Positions 24,555-34,862 of a stretch of 64,000 bases of DNA are shown here, piece by piece. The stretch lies in the NCBI GenBank assembly GCA_030068075.1, contig CM057843.1:16139370-16203369 (forward strand), in the 5' to 3' direction. This stretch comes from Paguma larvata (lineage: Eukaryota; Chordata; Mammalia; Carnivora; Viverridae). Both the position numbers and the translations under genes were made by a program. The notes beneath the pieces were generated by a model, which did not search any database, was not told where the DNA came from, and saw only the letters and a program-made list of their open reading frames with translations. Position 1 is the first letter of the stretch; each line of letters opens with the position of its first letter.

Positions 24555-24810
24555 CAGAGAAAGAGGGACAAACTAACACAAAGAAAGAGGAGGAAAGGAT
24601 TTAATAAAGATAAAAGCTGAAATTAATAACACAGAAAACAAAAGCAGAACAGCTGCTCAATAAAACCAAAGTCTGGTTCTTTGAAAAGAGCAACAAAATA
24701 GATAAACCTTTAGGAGGTTGCATGAAGGATAAAAGAAGAAGAGACAGTTTATAACAAAGAAGGAGATGTAGCTGAAAACAGATGGGATTCTGAGAAACTT
24801 TAAAGGATAG
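24555..24810 (+). mobile_element. Old L1 ORF2 fragment
   Basis: ataaagataaaagctgaaat, ccaaagtctggttctttgaa and agcaacaaaatagataaacc correspond to the ORF2 segment whose protein reads [15 protein letters not shown] in the intact copy. Confidence 0.85.
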
Positions 24811-24827
24811 TTCCAGTTGGTGGTGGA

Positions 24828-25300
24828 GGGCGTAGACTCTGAAGCCCAAATGCTTAAGGTCACATCCTGGCTCTGTTTTTTTTTGCTGTGCATACTTAGA
24901 AGTCGCTTAACTTCTCTTTGCTCATTTATTTTTATGAGAAAAGGGCTGATATTTATAATCCGTACTTCTTGGAACTGTAGCAAGAACTAAATGAGTTAAC
25001 CCAGGTCAAGCTCTTACAGCAGCGTCTAAAATACAGTGAGTGTTGGGGTGCCTGGGAGGCTCAGCCGGTTAAGCGTCCGACTTCAGCTCGGGTCATGATC
25101 TCGTAGTTTATGGGTTCGAGCATCGCGTGGGGCTCTGTGCTGACAGCTCGGAGCCTGGAGCCTGCTTTGGATTCTGTGTCTCCCTTTCTCTCTCTGCCCT
25201 TCCCCCACTCCTGCTCTGTCTCTCTGTCTCTGTCTCTCTCAAAAAATACGCAAACATTAAAAACAATTTAAAATACGGTGACTGCTCAAATGATTTCTTT
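24828..25300 (+). mobile_element. MIR, split by a SINE
   Basis: gtagactctgaagcccaaat, tcgcttaacttctctttgct and aactaaatgagttaaccca, then agcgtctaaaatacagtgag, track the MIR consensus over most of its length. A SINE at 25045-25268 interrupts its 3' end. Confidence 0.8.
25045..25268 (+). mobile_element. SINEC SINE inserted in MIR
   Basis: Starts ggggtgcctgggaggctcag. Duplication taaaatac(a/g)gtga(g/c)tg at 25027-25042 and 25269-25284. Confidence 0.95.
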
Positions 25301-25479
25301 CATGACCACTCTTTTCTTGGTATTTAGCACCTTCATTCTTCCAGTCTCCAGGTGACTAGAAAATTCTAAAATGTATCCAGAATACAATTTCTCATCCCTC
25401 CACTGCTATTACGTACCTCAAGTCAACTGCCAGCTAGATCCTGGGTTCAGTAATCAATAATCAGTAACTTCCTATTTGA

Positions 25480-25882
25480 TCATCACTTAGTCTCCTGTAT
25501 TCTATTTCCCATGTCACCGACAAAATGAACCTTTTGAAAAGTGAGTCAGATAATGTCAATCCCCACTTCAAATGGTTCCCTATTTCCCAAAGTTTTTAGC
25601 CAAGGTTTTTACCGCAGCATCCAGAGCCTTATTTGACCTCGCTTTAGGTTATCTTTTGACCTCATCTCAAACTACCCTGACTTCTTTATTCACTCCACTC
25701 CAAACATTTTTTTAAATGCTAGCTATTCCCTGAAATGCCAGCCTGGAACTTTCCTGAGGACCTTTACACATGTCCCATCCTCCTGGAATACTGTTCTCCC
25801 ATATAAATGTATGGCTGCCTCTCTCATTTCCTTCAGATCTCTTCTTCAATGTCTTTCCCAGCAATCTAAAGTAAACGTTCTT
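25480..25882 (+). mobile_element. L2 3'-region fragment
   Basis: ttcactccactccaaacatt, gcctggaactttcctgagga, cctcctggaatactgttctc and tttccttcagatctcttctt follow the L2 3' consensus in order. Confidence 0.75.
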
Positions 25883-25884
25883 TC

Positions 25885-26114
25885 ATGATAAAATCTCTTA
25901 GCAAACTAGAAATAGAAAGGAACTTCCTCAACCTGATAAAGGGCATGTACAAAAGTATATATCTAACATGATACTTAGCAGCGAAAGGGTGAGTGTTTCC
26001 CCATAAAATTGGGGATAGGGCAAAGATGTACACTTTCACCAGTCCCCATTCAACTCTCAACTAAAAGATAAAGCAAGAAAAAGAAATACAATGCACACAA
26101 ATTGGTTAAAAAAA

Positions 26115-26171
<57 letters not shown>

Positions 26172-26190
26172 AGAAAGAAGGAAAGAAGGA

Positions 26191-26238
<48 letters not shown>

Positions 26239-26246
26239 AAAAGGGA

Positions 26247-26278
<32 letters not shown>

Positions 26279-26290
26279 AGGAAAGAAGGA

Positions 26291-26334
<44 letters not shown>

Positions 26335-27080
26335 AGAAAGATAGATAGATGCTATACTTATTTGCAGACAACATGATTGTCTATGTAGAAAACAAAAGGA
26401 ATTTACAATAGGAAAAAAACTCTTTAAACTACTAAGTTTACTGATATTAAAGGATACGAGGTCAATACACAAAAATCAATCATGTATCATGTTACCATTT
26501 ACTAGCAATGACAAGTGGAAAAATGAAAACTTAAAATAATACATTTATAATAACTTCTCCAAAAAGGACATAAATTTAGGTGTAAATATAAGAAAATGTG
26601 TACAAGATCTATACACCATACACTGAAGAACACGGATGGAAGAAGAACTAAATAAATGGAGAGACATACCATGTTCATGGATTGAAAGATTCAGCACAAT
26701 AAACACAAGAATTCTCCCCCAAATTGATCAAGAGATTTAATGTAGCTCCCACCAAAATCTCAGTAGGACTATTTGTAGGTATAGACAAGCTGATTATAAA
26801 ATTTATACAGAAAGACAAAGAAAATAGATAGCAAAACCAACTTTGAAAAGAAGAATACAGTTTACTGAGTGAGAATCTTTAATTTTTAGATTTATTATAA
26901 AACTATGGTAAGCAAGCCAGTGTGGTATTAGTAAAAGAATAGACACATAGATCAATGGGACAGAAGAGGAATCTCATAAATAAATTAACACAAATATTGG
27001 CAATTAATTTTTTCCAATGATGGAAAGGCAATTCAGTGGAGAAAGGATAGTCTTTTTCAACAACTGGTGTCGGAACAATT
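25885..27080 (+). mobile_element. Old L1 ORF2 (reverse transcriptase region), dead
   Basis: Sense-strand match from the part encoding [12 protein letters not shown] (cctcaacctgataaagggca) through the RT core (gcagacaacatgattgtcta) to about ttcaacaactggtgtcggaa. It carries a GAAA expansion at 26107-26344 and stops in all frames. Confidence 0.88.
26107..26344. repeat. (GAAA)n microsatellite inside L1 ORF2
   Basis: About 238 bp of GAAA units with occasional GGAA or GAA interruptions, lying where other L1 copies encode the short KEEVKLSLF segment just before FADD. Confidence 0.97.
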
Positions 27081-27235
27081 ATTTCGTGCTGTCAGTGTGA
27101 TGTTACTGATCTCAGAATCGAGAAGAGATGTGTATAATTGGCTCTTGAGAGTCGATAGTCCCCGACACACCTCTGAACCTGTCCTACCAGATACCTGAGG
27201 ATGCTGTAAAGTAATTTTTGGTTTCAGGGTAGGAC
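27081..27235. other. Unassigned 155-bp island between two L1 fragments
   Basis: Sequence from about atttcgtgctgtcagtgtga to ttttggtttcagggtaggac does not resemble L1. The L1 segment agatcaatggaac recurs on both sides (26950 and 27246), so two L1 pieces overlap here. Confidence 0.5.
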
Positions 27236-28480
27236 TAGACAAATAGATCGATGGAACAAACTGAAACCAAGCCATACAAATAGCAAAATTTAGTGACTGA
27301 AAAAAAATTTCATTTGTGGTTGACCTGGAAATCAAATCAACGGATAGTAAGCAGAGTGACCAGTAAGTGAAGCTGGGACAAACATATCCTTATTAAGAAA
27401 AAAATAAATACAGAGTCCTATGCCATAGCATACATAAAGAGAAAGGATAAAAGAATATGTCTGTAATTTTGAAATAGAGAAAAAGTTATCAAAAATATAT
27501 AATGTAGAAAAAAAGATCAAAGTCTATTCATAGTAAAATTTAAAACATCTACCACAAGACACAAAACACATGGAAAGAAATACTTGCAGCATTTAAAACA
27601 TATAAAAGATTAATATTGACATAAAGAAGATCTCAAAGAGAGAGACAGACAGAGAAAAAAAAAATGAAAATATATGCCCAATGGAAAAAAAATGGGCAAA
27701 GAATAAGAATAAAAAGTTGGCCAAGTGGGGGAAAAAGCCAATAAACATGTAATCAAGAAATGAAAATAGAAACACAAAAAAATGTTATAATAATTTTTAC
27801 TAATCAACTCGCAAAAACATAAGTAAATTAATAAAATCTCAAGCTGGTACGTTTCAGTGATTTTTTTTACACTCTTGGTAAGAGTGGAAATAATATAAGC
27901 CTTCTGAGGGTCAGAAGACGTAACGGAAATATAATTATGAGTGTAAGAAAACATCAGAGGCACGGAGAAATGAATATGCAGATTTTTATTTTAATGTTGC
28001 TCATTATTTAAACATGGAAAAAATATAAACACCAGAAAGTGAATATTTCGCACATTATTAAAGATTTTGCTGGCTTCACAAAGAATAAAGTAGGTCCACA
28101 TTTTTGCATGCAGAAAGATCTCCAACAAACATGTAGCATACTATTTATAAAGAATCATTCTAGGGGTGCCTGGGTGGCTCAGTCAGTTAAGCGTCTGACT
28201 TCAGTTCAGGTCATGGTCTCACAGTCCGTGAGTTTTGAGCTCCGCGCTGGGCTCTGTGCTGACAGTTCAGAACCTGGAGACTGCTTCGGATTCCGCGTCT
28301 CCCTCTCTCTCTGCCTCTCCCCCATTCACACTCTGTCTCTCAAGAATAAATTAAACATTAAAAACTTTTAAAAGAATCATTCCAGTTATATAAAAGTAAT
28401 CAGAACCATGTATTTCTAACTATACTTGTACATGAATGTAAATGGGTAGGAAAAGTAAGGTAAGTTCCTCACCAAGCTGA
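27236..28480 (+). mobile_element. Old L1 3' region, interrupted by a SINE
   Basis: caaatagatcgatggaacaa, ggaaaaaaaatgggcaaaga, taggtccacatttttgcatg and cagaaagatctccaacaaac fit old L1 ORF2 end and 3' UTR in order. The SINE at 28163-28370 lies inside. Confidence 0.7.
28163..28370 (+). mobile_element. SINEC SINE
   Basis: Starts ggggtgcctgggtggctcag. aaagaatcattc is exact at 28149-28160 and 28371-28382. Confidence 0.96.
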
Positions 28481-31400
28481 GAATGACCAGGGATGGCATT
28501 GGACAGGTCAAAAGGAAGTTTTGAAATCTCAATTCAAAAATGTCTTATAAGAAGAAGGCATTCGTGAATTATTGACGTAGGATACAAAGGGCTAAAATCA
28601 GAGGGAACATGGAATAATGAAAAAGGAGCAAGTCAGTTGTGTAATATGAGTATACTCCATGGAGCCTTGAACTCTGCTCTTTCAGAAACAGAGACGGGAA
28701 ACCGCATTCTACCTTCTGCTGTTCATAGAAAGACAAACTTTTGTGTCCAAACCTGGGTTAGGACGCAGGAAAGGGAGTGTGTGACCTGGTGACGGAGAGC
28801 AGGCTGCCTCACCAATGGGTTTCCCATGACCTCAGCTCCCCCATAGACTGGTGGGATTGTCCCTATAATTTGTGTTATCAACACATGCACCTACTGCAGG
28901 GGAAGCGGGGAGGGTTCCAGGGGCTCTCTACCTGGGCACGTGGTCAAGCTAGCTATTGCTTTTCTGCTCCCTAAACGTGCCTTCAAATTACCTCCACCAT
29001 TTGCAGGAGTCCTAGCAGGACACTCCGGGTCGGGCATGCCGGAGACGCCGCGTCCTGCCAGTGCTGGCCACCCCAACTAAAATCACTCTCAAGGGTGTTC
29101 ATGGGACCTTTCCTAGATGCATTGCAGACGCTATGAAAACTTGTCTGCTGAGAAGATCGAACTCTCCAGAGTCTGCAGAAGAGCTGCAGGTACATCGAAA
29201 CGAAAATCTAAAATCAGAAGCCACAAACGACCATTTTATTCTCCTCCCACTCAAACAACATGGCGGTGTGTCTTTTTGGAAATTTCAAAACTGGCAGCCA
29301 TCCATTTAGATCACTGTCTTCATCTCTTATCAAAACAGTTCATCGGAGTTTCCCAGGGTACATTTCCTACGGTAAATTTAAATAACTCTTTTTTGAACAT
29401 CGTTGCAAACTAAATCATGCAACACACCCTGTATCACATTCCAGGTTAAAAAAAAAAAAAAAAAAAAGATCCATTTGCTAACAGCCCTGCTGCGCTAGCT
29501 AATTCAAAAGTACCAAATTCATCCTTTGTCTTGCCTTTAAAAACTTCCCTTTAGCCCAGTCTACTTTTCAAGATCACTTCCAAGCAAATAGCCTTGAACC
29601 GAAGACTTCCTCCTTGAAACATAATTTACAACTTCTGCAAACTCATGCCCTGTTTATTTAAATTCCTTAACTCTGTTATTTAATTTATTCTGGTATGTGT
29701 TTGGACTTAACTTGCTCACTTTCCTCACCTCTTAGGGTCTAGCAGGAATGTATTTTTTTATAGTGGGGCGGGAGGCACATGGTAGTGACTAAACAGCATT
29801 TGGATGTAGTTCCAAACACATGATCTGGCTGAGAAAGTTGGCTTTCTTTTTCTTCTTATTTTGACATTTTGCTCGTTGAGCGACCAAAACGTGGTCTTAG
29901 GAGTAATGCGTTGGGGGGAGGAGTAATGATCTCTTTAAGAAGTAAGCAGAGAAAGAGCCAAAGGAAAAAGAGAAGGTAGAGGAGAAGGAAGAGAAGGGAG
30001 GAAGGGAAAGGAGGGTACAAGGGAGGAGGGGGAAGAGAAGGGACAGAAAAGAAAGCATCGGTGAAATTATTCCATTCTGTCACTCATTCTGGTTGGTGTT
30101 CAGCCAAGAATCAAACAAAAGGTGGCATCTCCTCGTCAATTAAACATCAGGGTGGACATTCTCTATTGCATCACTGAGTCTGTGGCCCGTGGGGGCAGAA
30201 AATTGTTCAATCGAGTTTGGTTCGCCTTCCTCTTTCTTCTCCCCCCACCTCCCCATTTAACTGGAGTATTTTAAACAGTATGGCAGACTTTGTGTTCCCA
30301 GTTGGGTTCCCAATTCCCCAAGGTGCTTTCCACTCCTCCATTCTGGGGCATCCACAGTGCTTCAGAATCCCAGCTCTAGGAACGAGATGAGTATTGAGGA
30401 AGCAAAGCCAAACGATTTCATCAGATTGTTGGAGGAACTGGGACAGAAACCAAGCAGCCTGTGGCATGCCCCTAGCAAGGTATTGGTCCAAAGCAGGCAT
30501 ATAACAATCACATTGGAGGAAAGAATTTTATTTTATGCCTGGAGGAGAGGCTCTTTCCTGTAGGATCATTGATCCTACAATTGTCCAACCGTTGGATTCC
30601 CCAACCCTAGATTCCCTATTGTTAGACTTCCAGGGATGTGGCCACGAATTTCCTACGATTGAGGCAATTGGTGTGACGTTTTCTGTTACTACTAAAAGAA
30701 CCTTCACTGCATGAAACCAACGTAAATGGATATTTCTGATTATTCAATGGAAAAAGAACAAGTTTATGGAGCCAAAACGGTCTAGTGTCAACTGCCTAAA
30801 TAGTTCTGGCAACATGTAGAGAGAAGCCTGGGAATGGAGTTGGAGTATTTAGGTTCTGAATCTAGAAAACATTGTTTTGTACACAGGTTGAACCAGTGTG
30901 GCTGTTTCTCTGGCCAGCTCTAGGTTCTGTGAGGTCTATGGAGCATTAGAGGGAAGGTTTAACCATTGACCCCTAGGCTCGGCTCAAGTCTGCTGCTAAC
31001 TGAACATTGTGTCTCGTTTGTGTACCTGTGATTTCCCTACTGTTACCAGCGATAAAAAAAAAAAAAGAAAGAAAATAGAGACTAGCTCTAATGTAAGCTC
31101 TCTAGCGAAATGAGCAAGGATGTCTTCATCCGGAAGGTGACCATTCATTTATTACCGGCCAGTTCTACCACAAGCGCAACCTTCCAAAATTTCAGCCTCT
31201 CCCTTATTAGCGTGTGAGTGTGAAAGCACAAAGCAAGCCACGCCCTCTTTTGGTAACTTGCGTCCCTGCTAAGTCAGCATCGGTTTAGAATTGAAGCGTC
31301 CTTTATTACAAGAGATTTACAGGTAAGCGGCGAAGTCACAGGGCTTAGCCGATCCCACCCTCTGGCTTTTCCCTCCTACCCTGCTTAACTCCAGCCAGAC

Positions 31401-31829
31401 CACCTGAATCCCTTCCTTCGGCTGAATTAGGTGCATCTCCCAGTACTGCTCGAAAATGCCTTCCAGGGAGGCTGCTTTTGGTCTATGGTTTAGCCTCAGA
31501 TAGGAGCTCACGGTCAAAAACGACAGAGACACACAAGGAGACAGCCGATGCAATCCCAAACAATATACTCAAGGAACGAGAAACGATCCAAACAGAATAT
31601 TAAATCGCTATGTTAAAATGCGTGAAAGAGATAGAGATAAAAGAAAGAAGGGAATCTTGTATACAATAGTAAAAACCAAAACAAAACAAAACAAAAAAAC
31701 CCGATCATTTGAAAAAGGACTGTAAAAGAACCAAACTTTGTATGCCTGCAAACCAAAAAGATAACCAATATAAAATAATATATATATATGCACATAGTCA
31801 ATAAATATTTTTAAAATAAATGAATAGCT
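28481..31829. other. Unique sequence with an A run and a purine-rich patch
   Basis: Includes a 20-A run at 29447-29466 without a recognisable element upstream, a GA-rich patch (29935-30055), an A/GAAA run at 31052-31075 and an (AAAAC) run near 31675-31700. No gene recognised; a processed pseudogene upstream of the A run was considered but nothing identifiable is there. Confidence 0.45.
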
Positions 31830-33010
31830 AAATTAGTAGACTAACTAGTAGAACTGGCCGAGGAATATTAGTGAATTAGAAGATAAAAATATCACATAAA
31901 ACATTGAAGCGACCAGGCATAAGAAGGAAGGAAGGAAAGAAAAGGAAGGAAGGAAGGATGGCAGGGAGGGAGGAAGGAAAGATATTTAAGAAACCTATAC
32001 ATGGAAAACAATATTTCAATATCCATTTAATAGGGATTCGAAAGAACAAAATTCATTCCGAAATGAGCAGAAGCTATATTGAAAAGGATCTTCTTCAGTA
32101 AGTCTCCGGTATTTACAATGCATAAAGAACTCCTAAAAAAATTAATAAAAGCTAAGCCAGCAAAGAGAATAATGGGGACAGGCTATTAAGAGACAACTCA
32201 ATAAAACAAAAGCCCCAAAGGTTTGGTTAACATATGGGAAGATACTCGGGCCCATTAGTAACCAGGAAGACTCCACTGAAAACAGCAATTAGATAGCGTA
32301 TCTTTCCCATCAGATTGGAAATAATTAAATAATCCGATAACATCAAGTGTGGGAAAACGCAAGGCAACATTTTACGCACTGCAGGAAGAAGTATAATTTG
32401 GAACAATTAATTTTGATGTTAATTAGCCTCACTAAAGATGCTCACTCCACCACACGGCAAATTTGTTTCCAGTTTCTACCCTAGAGAAATTTTCACATCT
32501 GTATCCAAGATCCCATTTCTAGCCAACGTGATGGCCACCTGGTGTGGAATAGTGAAATAGTGTGGAAAGGCCAACCGCCCTTGGGTGAAGGAACGTCCAG
32601 TTCCATGGTGGTGTATTTATATCACGAGAGTGTTACGGAATCAAGTAAAATAAGTACGCTGGACCTGCGTGGGTCAACGGGGATCATTTCAAAGACCCAT
32701 GAGTGGGAAAAAAATACAGTTAGGCGAGATGCATTGTGATGCAAAACAATACTGTACACTGTTGAAAGTGACATGCATACGTACAAAATATACTGAAATG
32801 TGCATGAGAATGATACGGGTCTTCTGCAAGAGAGAGGTTTGGTCTGGAGGAAGAAGTTGCATGGGCGTAGGGACCGGGAGAAGATCAGGAAGTGAGATTC
32901 GAGCTCCGTTTATACAGACTCTCAAAATATCTGAAGCCAAAATGGCAGAATGTTAACTCGGACCCGGTCATACTACTTGGTCGTGCTTCTCTGTGTCTTT
33001 AACATATTTA
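31830..33010 (+). mobile_element. Old L1, internally deleted, ending in 3' UTR
   Basis: An ORF1-like stretch (ggaatattagtgaattagaa) is followed by a GGAA run, then ORF2 3' sequence (cataaagaactcctaaaaaa, ttcccatcagattggaaata, gcactgcaggaagaagtata) and an old-type 3' end. Diverged throughout. Confidence 0.65.
31918..31985. repeat. (GGAA)n-type purine microsatellite
   Basis: Imperfect GGAA and GGGA units on the plus strand. Confidence 0.9.
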
Positions 33011-33315
33011 ATAATTCAAAGCATTTTAAAAGAATGAGAGCGACGTAAATAATAACATGAAAGAATCATAATAATTGGAATAATTATACCCAAATAATAA
33101 TATTTTCAAGTCTGCCAAGCTTAAGAGAATTTACAACGTACAGACTCTCGCTGGAATGTTACAAATCCTGTTGGAAAATTTAAACAACTATGGACATTAA
33201 AAAAGTGATTACCATCATTAATTATTTGTTGTGTAACAAAACACAAGCAAGATACTAGATAGAATTTCTATGAAGGAAGGGAGAACAGAAATCAGAGAAA
33301 AATAAAAGCAGGCTT

Positions 33316-33429
33316 ATTTTTTATTTATTTTTTATTTTAAGTAGGCTTCACGGACAGGGCAGAGCCCAGTGTGGGGCTTGAACTCACGACCCTGAGATCA
33401 AGACCTGAGCTGACCACCCAGGTGTCCCA
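33316..33429 (-). mobile_element. Older, shorter CAN-SINE variant
   Basis: Tail TTTATTTATTTTTTATTTTAA at left, then gtaggcttcacggacagggc, and at the right ctgagctgaccacccaggtg. It lacks the GA/CT stretch and has a short deletion, like older carnivore SINEs. Confidence 0.8.
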
Positions 33430-33588
33430 AAACAGATTTATCTCTCAGGGGAAGGATCAAGATATTACCCTTAGACTTTGTTAACAAAACATAAAATTTA
33501 GTTAATATGGTAGAAGCCTAGGGTGACGGCTATGCAAATAGAATGTATGATTTCCAAAACAGTAGAAAGAAAAAAAGAGGGAATTCTT

Positions 33589-33780
33589 TTTTTTTTTTTA
33601 TGTTTATTTAATTTTGAGAGAGTGCAAGCGGAGAAGGGTCAGAGAGGGAGGGACAGAGAATCCAAAGAGGGCTCTGTGCTGACAGCAGTGAGCCTGATGC
33701 GGGATTCGAACATACAAACCACAAGATTATGACCTGAGCCAAAGTTGGACGCTCAACCAACTGAGCCATCCAGGTGCCCT
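33589..33780 (-). mobile_element. SINEC SINE, first of a same-site pair
   Basis: Reverse copy ending gagccatccaggtgccct. It is bounded by aaaaaga(g/a)ggaattctt at 33572-33588 and 33781-33797. Confidence 0.96.
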
Positions 33781-33797
33781 AAAAAGAAGGAATTCTT

Positions 33798-34016
33798 TTT
33801 CTTTTTATTTTTTTTAATGCTTATTTATTTTTGAGAGAAAGAAACAGAGTGCAAGCAGGGGAGGCGCAGAGAAAGAGGAAGACACAGAATCCGAAGCAGA
33901 CTTTAGGCTCTGAGCCGTCAGCACAGAGCTGGATGTGGGGCTCAAACCCACGAACCATGAGATCATGACCTGAGCTGAAGCCGAATGCTCAACCAATCGA
34001 GCCACCCAGGTGCCCC
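33798..34016 (-). mobile_element. SINEC SINE, second of a same-site pair
   Basis: Reverse copy ending gagccacccaggtgcccc. It is bounded by the same 17-mer at 33781-33797 and 34017-34033. Confidence 0.96.
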
Positions 34017-34034
34017 AAAAAGAGGGAATTCTTA

Positions 34035-34350
34035 AAGCCTTTATTCATTCAACTGAAGGCAAAGAGAAACAAAGACAAACCAAAGAAAAATTACAAATAT
34101 AAGTCGTCCAAATAAATGTGAGTAGATATAATTCACACATTAGAGAATTTCAAATTTGATACAGAAAAAAATGAGTATTACGGTATTTATAAGAGACATC
34201 TTGCCCCTACTAAAAAAAACAATACCTCCCATTCCAAGTCAAAGGACAGAAGAATATACCATGCCAACAGAAATGAAGCAAAATAAACAAACCAATAGCA
34301 GCAGAAAAACTCCATCAGCAACAACAATAACCCAGAAAGGAGCAAAAGAA
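34035..34350 (+). mobile_element. Old L1 fragment, endonuclease region (tentative)
   Basis: A-rich sequence with aagagacatcttgcccctac and gaatataccatgccaacaga resembles the L1 segment encoding QETHL and the following residues. Heavily diverged. Confidence 0.45.
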
Positions 34351-34704
34351 TAGGAAATTGGTGTGGCGATAATAACACCAAATAAACCATAAAGTGAACA
34401 AAAAACACCAAGAAATATTTAAAAAGTGTAAGTCATGTATAATGCCAAATGCTGGTAAGAACCACTAATATTAATTTAAAAAAAAAGAATCACTAATATT
34501 ATTTGTACATGTGTCCAAATTGGAATTCTATTAAGTATATTTTTATTCTTTGTCTTAGCCATATTGACATATTAGCATTCCATCGTTCCTGAAAGCTCTT
34601 CCCTACTGTGGTGTCTACTATTTTCTACCATATGGATGGTCTATAATTTATTTATTATTTGTTATTTTTGGATCCTTGTTTTTATTTTCTTCTTTTTTGT
34701 AATG

Positions 34705-34735
34705 TTTTTTTTTTTTTTTGTTATAATAGTTTATT
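34705..34735 (-). terminator. L1 polyadenylation signal and A tail
   Basis: On the minus strand AATAAA (34730-34735) is followed 10 bases later by a 15-A tail, the normal layout for L1 transcript ends. Confidence 0.9.
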
Positions 34736-34797
34736 TTCAAATTGGTTTACATATAACACCCAGTGTTCATCCCAACATGTGCCCTTTTTAATGCCCA

Positions 34798-34836
34798 TCA
34801 CCCCCTCTCCCCCCTCCCTCATCCCCCTTACCCTCA
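34798..34836 (-). promoter_or_regulatory. G-rich tract in the L1 3' UTR
   Basis: On the minus strand, runs GGG, GGGGG, GGG, GGGGGG and GGGGG are spaced by a few bases and could form a G-quadruplex. A G-rich 3' UTR tract is a conserved property of mammalian L1. The L1 fragments at 4930 and 60100 have the same feature. Confidence 0.75.
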
Positions 34837-34862
34837 GTTTTTTCTTAGTCTTTGAGAGTCTC

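Noticed and set aside
27081..27235. Endogenous retrovirus or LTR at the unassigned island
   Set aside because: No paired ends, primer-binding site or retroviral gene motif could be seen; kept only as unassigned.
29360..29466. Processed pseudogene ending in the 20-A run
   Set aside because: Nothing upstream resembles a known mRNA, and no matching target duplication was found around the A run.
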